A stretch of 6,762 nucleotides of DNA, taken from positions 1 to 6,762 of the forward strand of contig JAHWKS010000307.1 in NCBI GenBank assembly GCA_019347795.1, given 5' to 3'. Below are positions 6,234-6,762 of this stretch, one piece after another. The DNA comes from Planctomycetota bacterium. GTDB taxonomy: Bacteria > Planctomycetota > Planctomycetia > Pirellulales > Pirellulaceae. Below the pieces are notes generated by a model that was given only the letters and a program-made list of their open reading frames with translations, was not told the origin of the DNA and ran no database searches. The translations under genes were made by a program, and so were the position numbers. How positions within the stretch are numbered: the first letter of the stretch is position 1; the number at the start of each line of letters is the position of its first letter.

Positions 6234-6762
6234 TTACGGCTTACTTCCATCGGCGCCGCCGAGCAGATCTTTGACGACTTTGAGGGAGACGGCGGTCCAC
6301 AGGGCGTGCTGCAAGGATTGCAGTCGCTTGATCGATTTGATCTTTTGCACGGCCGGCGCCAGCGCGGCGCCCTCGTCGCCGAACTTCTGCTTTAAGCCAT
6401 CGGCGATTGCCTCCCGCAGGGCTTCGCGTTTGCCCTCCTGCTTGCCTTCCTGCTTGCCTTCCTGTTTCCCTTCTTCGCGTCCTTTGTCGATCAGATACTT
6501 TTCCGTACTTGTGAAGACGGGCATTTGTCTTTCCTTCTCAAATTGATGTATCTCGTCCCAAAAATTTCGTGTCAGCTCGCGCGGAAGATCGAGCAGCCAG
6601 TCGATCACGCGGAACATCTGGCGGATGTTCTCCGCCGTCAATCCGCTGCCGAGGAGGTTCTTCGCTAATCGCACCTTTCCCGCGCGGCGGGCGGCGGGAT
6701 CACCCCGCGTCGCCAGGCTCTGCAGATGCGCCAGCACCACGAGAGCGAATGGGGTTTTGTGC
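6234..6762 (-). CDS. Rpn-family PD-(D/E)XK nuclease/putative transposase, C-terminal part (5' end off the window)
   Basis: The frame is open from the right edge (HKTPFALVVLAHLQSL) to TAA 6234-6236, giving 175 visible residues. A GTG at 6740 could be mistaken for a start, but the upstream codons continue the family sequence, so the real start is outside. The visible part matches the C-terminal region of Rpn (recombination-promoting nuclease) proteins: FALVVLAHLQSLATRGDPAA, then a helical IRQMFRVIDWLLDLP, a FEKERQMPVFTSTEKYLID stretch, and the typical Glu/Gly/Lys/Gln-rich repeat (EGKQ three times, then EGKR, at 6426-6473). Residues after the repeat form a helical tail. In this family the PD-(D/E)XK catalytic core is N-terminal, so no catalytic residues can be checked here. 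Family knowledge links these proteins to DNA cleavage that promotes recombination and to high copy number in some genomes. Whether this copy is intact is unknown. Confidence 0.82.
   Translation of the reverse strand, partial: HKTPFALVVLAHLQSLATRGDPAARRAGKVRLAKNLLGSGLTAENIRQMFRVIDWLLDLPRELTRNFWDEIHQFEKERQMPVFTSTEKYLIDKGREEGKQEGKQEGKQEGKREALREAIADGLKQKFGDEGAALAPAVQKIKSIKRLQSLQHALWTAVSLKVVKDLLGGADGSKP
6426..6473 (-). repeat. Four in-frame 12-bp tandem units encoding EGKQ/EGKR
   Basis: The units are 6426-6437, 6438-6449, 6450-6461 and 6462-6473. The two middle units are identical (CTGCTTGCCTTC on the plus strand) and the outer ones differ at a few bases. Each unit adds four residues without breaking the frame, so copy number could vary by slippage. 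Such charged repeats are typical of the linker in Rpn-type proteins and probably form a helical or coiled-coil spacer. Confidence 0.85.

Noticed and set aside
6234..6740. Rpn-type gene starting at the GTG at 6740
   Set aside because: The codons before it (HKTPFAL) continue the family pattern up to the window edge, so the gene is truncated by the window rather than starting there.
1..6762. A defence or biosynthetic gene system spanning the window
   Set aside because: The four genes share strand only. Gaps are uneven, no pair has a known functional link, and no CRISPR repeats or complete mobile element are visible.

Overview
The window is GC-rich bacterial DNA and looks like a planctomycete. 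The clues are the style of the proteins: a secreted PQQ-type sugar dehydrogenase, a very long cytoplasmic protein of unknown function, and a small polytopic membrane protein with an FTLTEL-type N-terminus. Short CCACGGATG repeats between genes fit the same picture. The phylum is an inference from protein flavour, not a proven assignment.

All four genes I can support lie on the minus strand, so transcription runs from right to left. From 6762 leftwards they are: (1) the C-terminal part of an Rpn-family PD-(D/E)XK nuclease/putative transposase, whose N-terminal half lies off the right edge; (2) a 226-residue membrane protein with about seven predicted membrane segments; (3) a protein of about 1,320 residues that fills 60% of the window, is helix-rich with TPR-like stretches and an acidic linker, and has no function I recognise; (4) a secreted glucose/sorbosone-dehydrogenase-family protein that runs off the left edge near its C-terminus.

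The gaps are 42 bases (6192-6233), about 250 bases (5260-5510) and 128 bases (1181-1308). The middle gap holds a plausible sigma70-like promoter for the giant gene. The left gap holds a perfect 7-bp-stem hairpin and a 9-bp direct repeat. No RNA gene, CRISPR array, complete insertion sequence or origin is visible.

Nothing in the sequence links the four genes into one pathway. The neighbourhood reads as independent genes that share a strand, with an Rpn-type mobile nuclease at one end. The best candidate for undescribed biology is the giant protein and its invariant-looking motifs. The many long open frames on the plus strand are antisense shadows of GC-rich codons.
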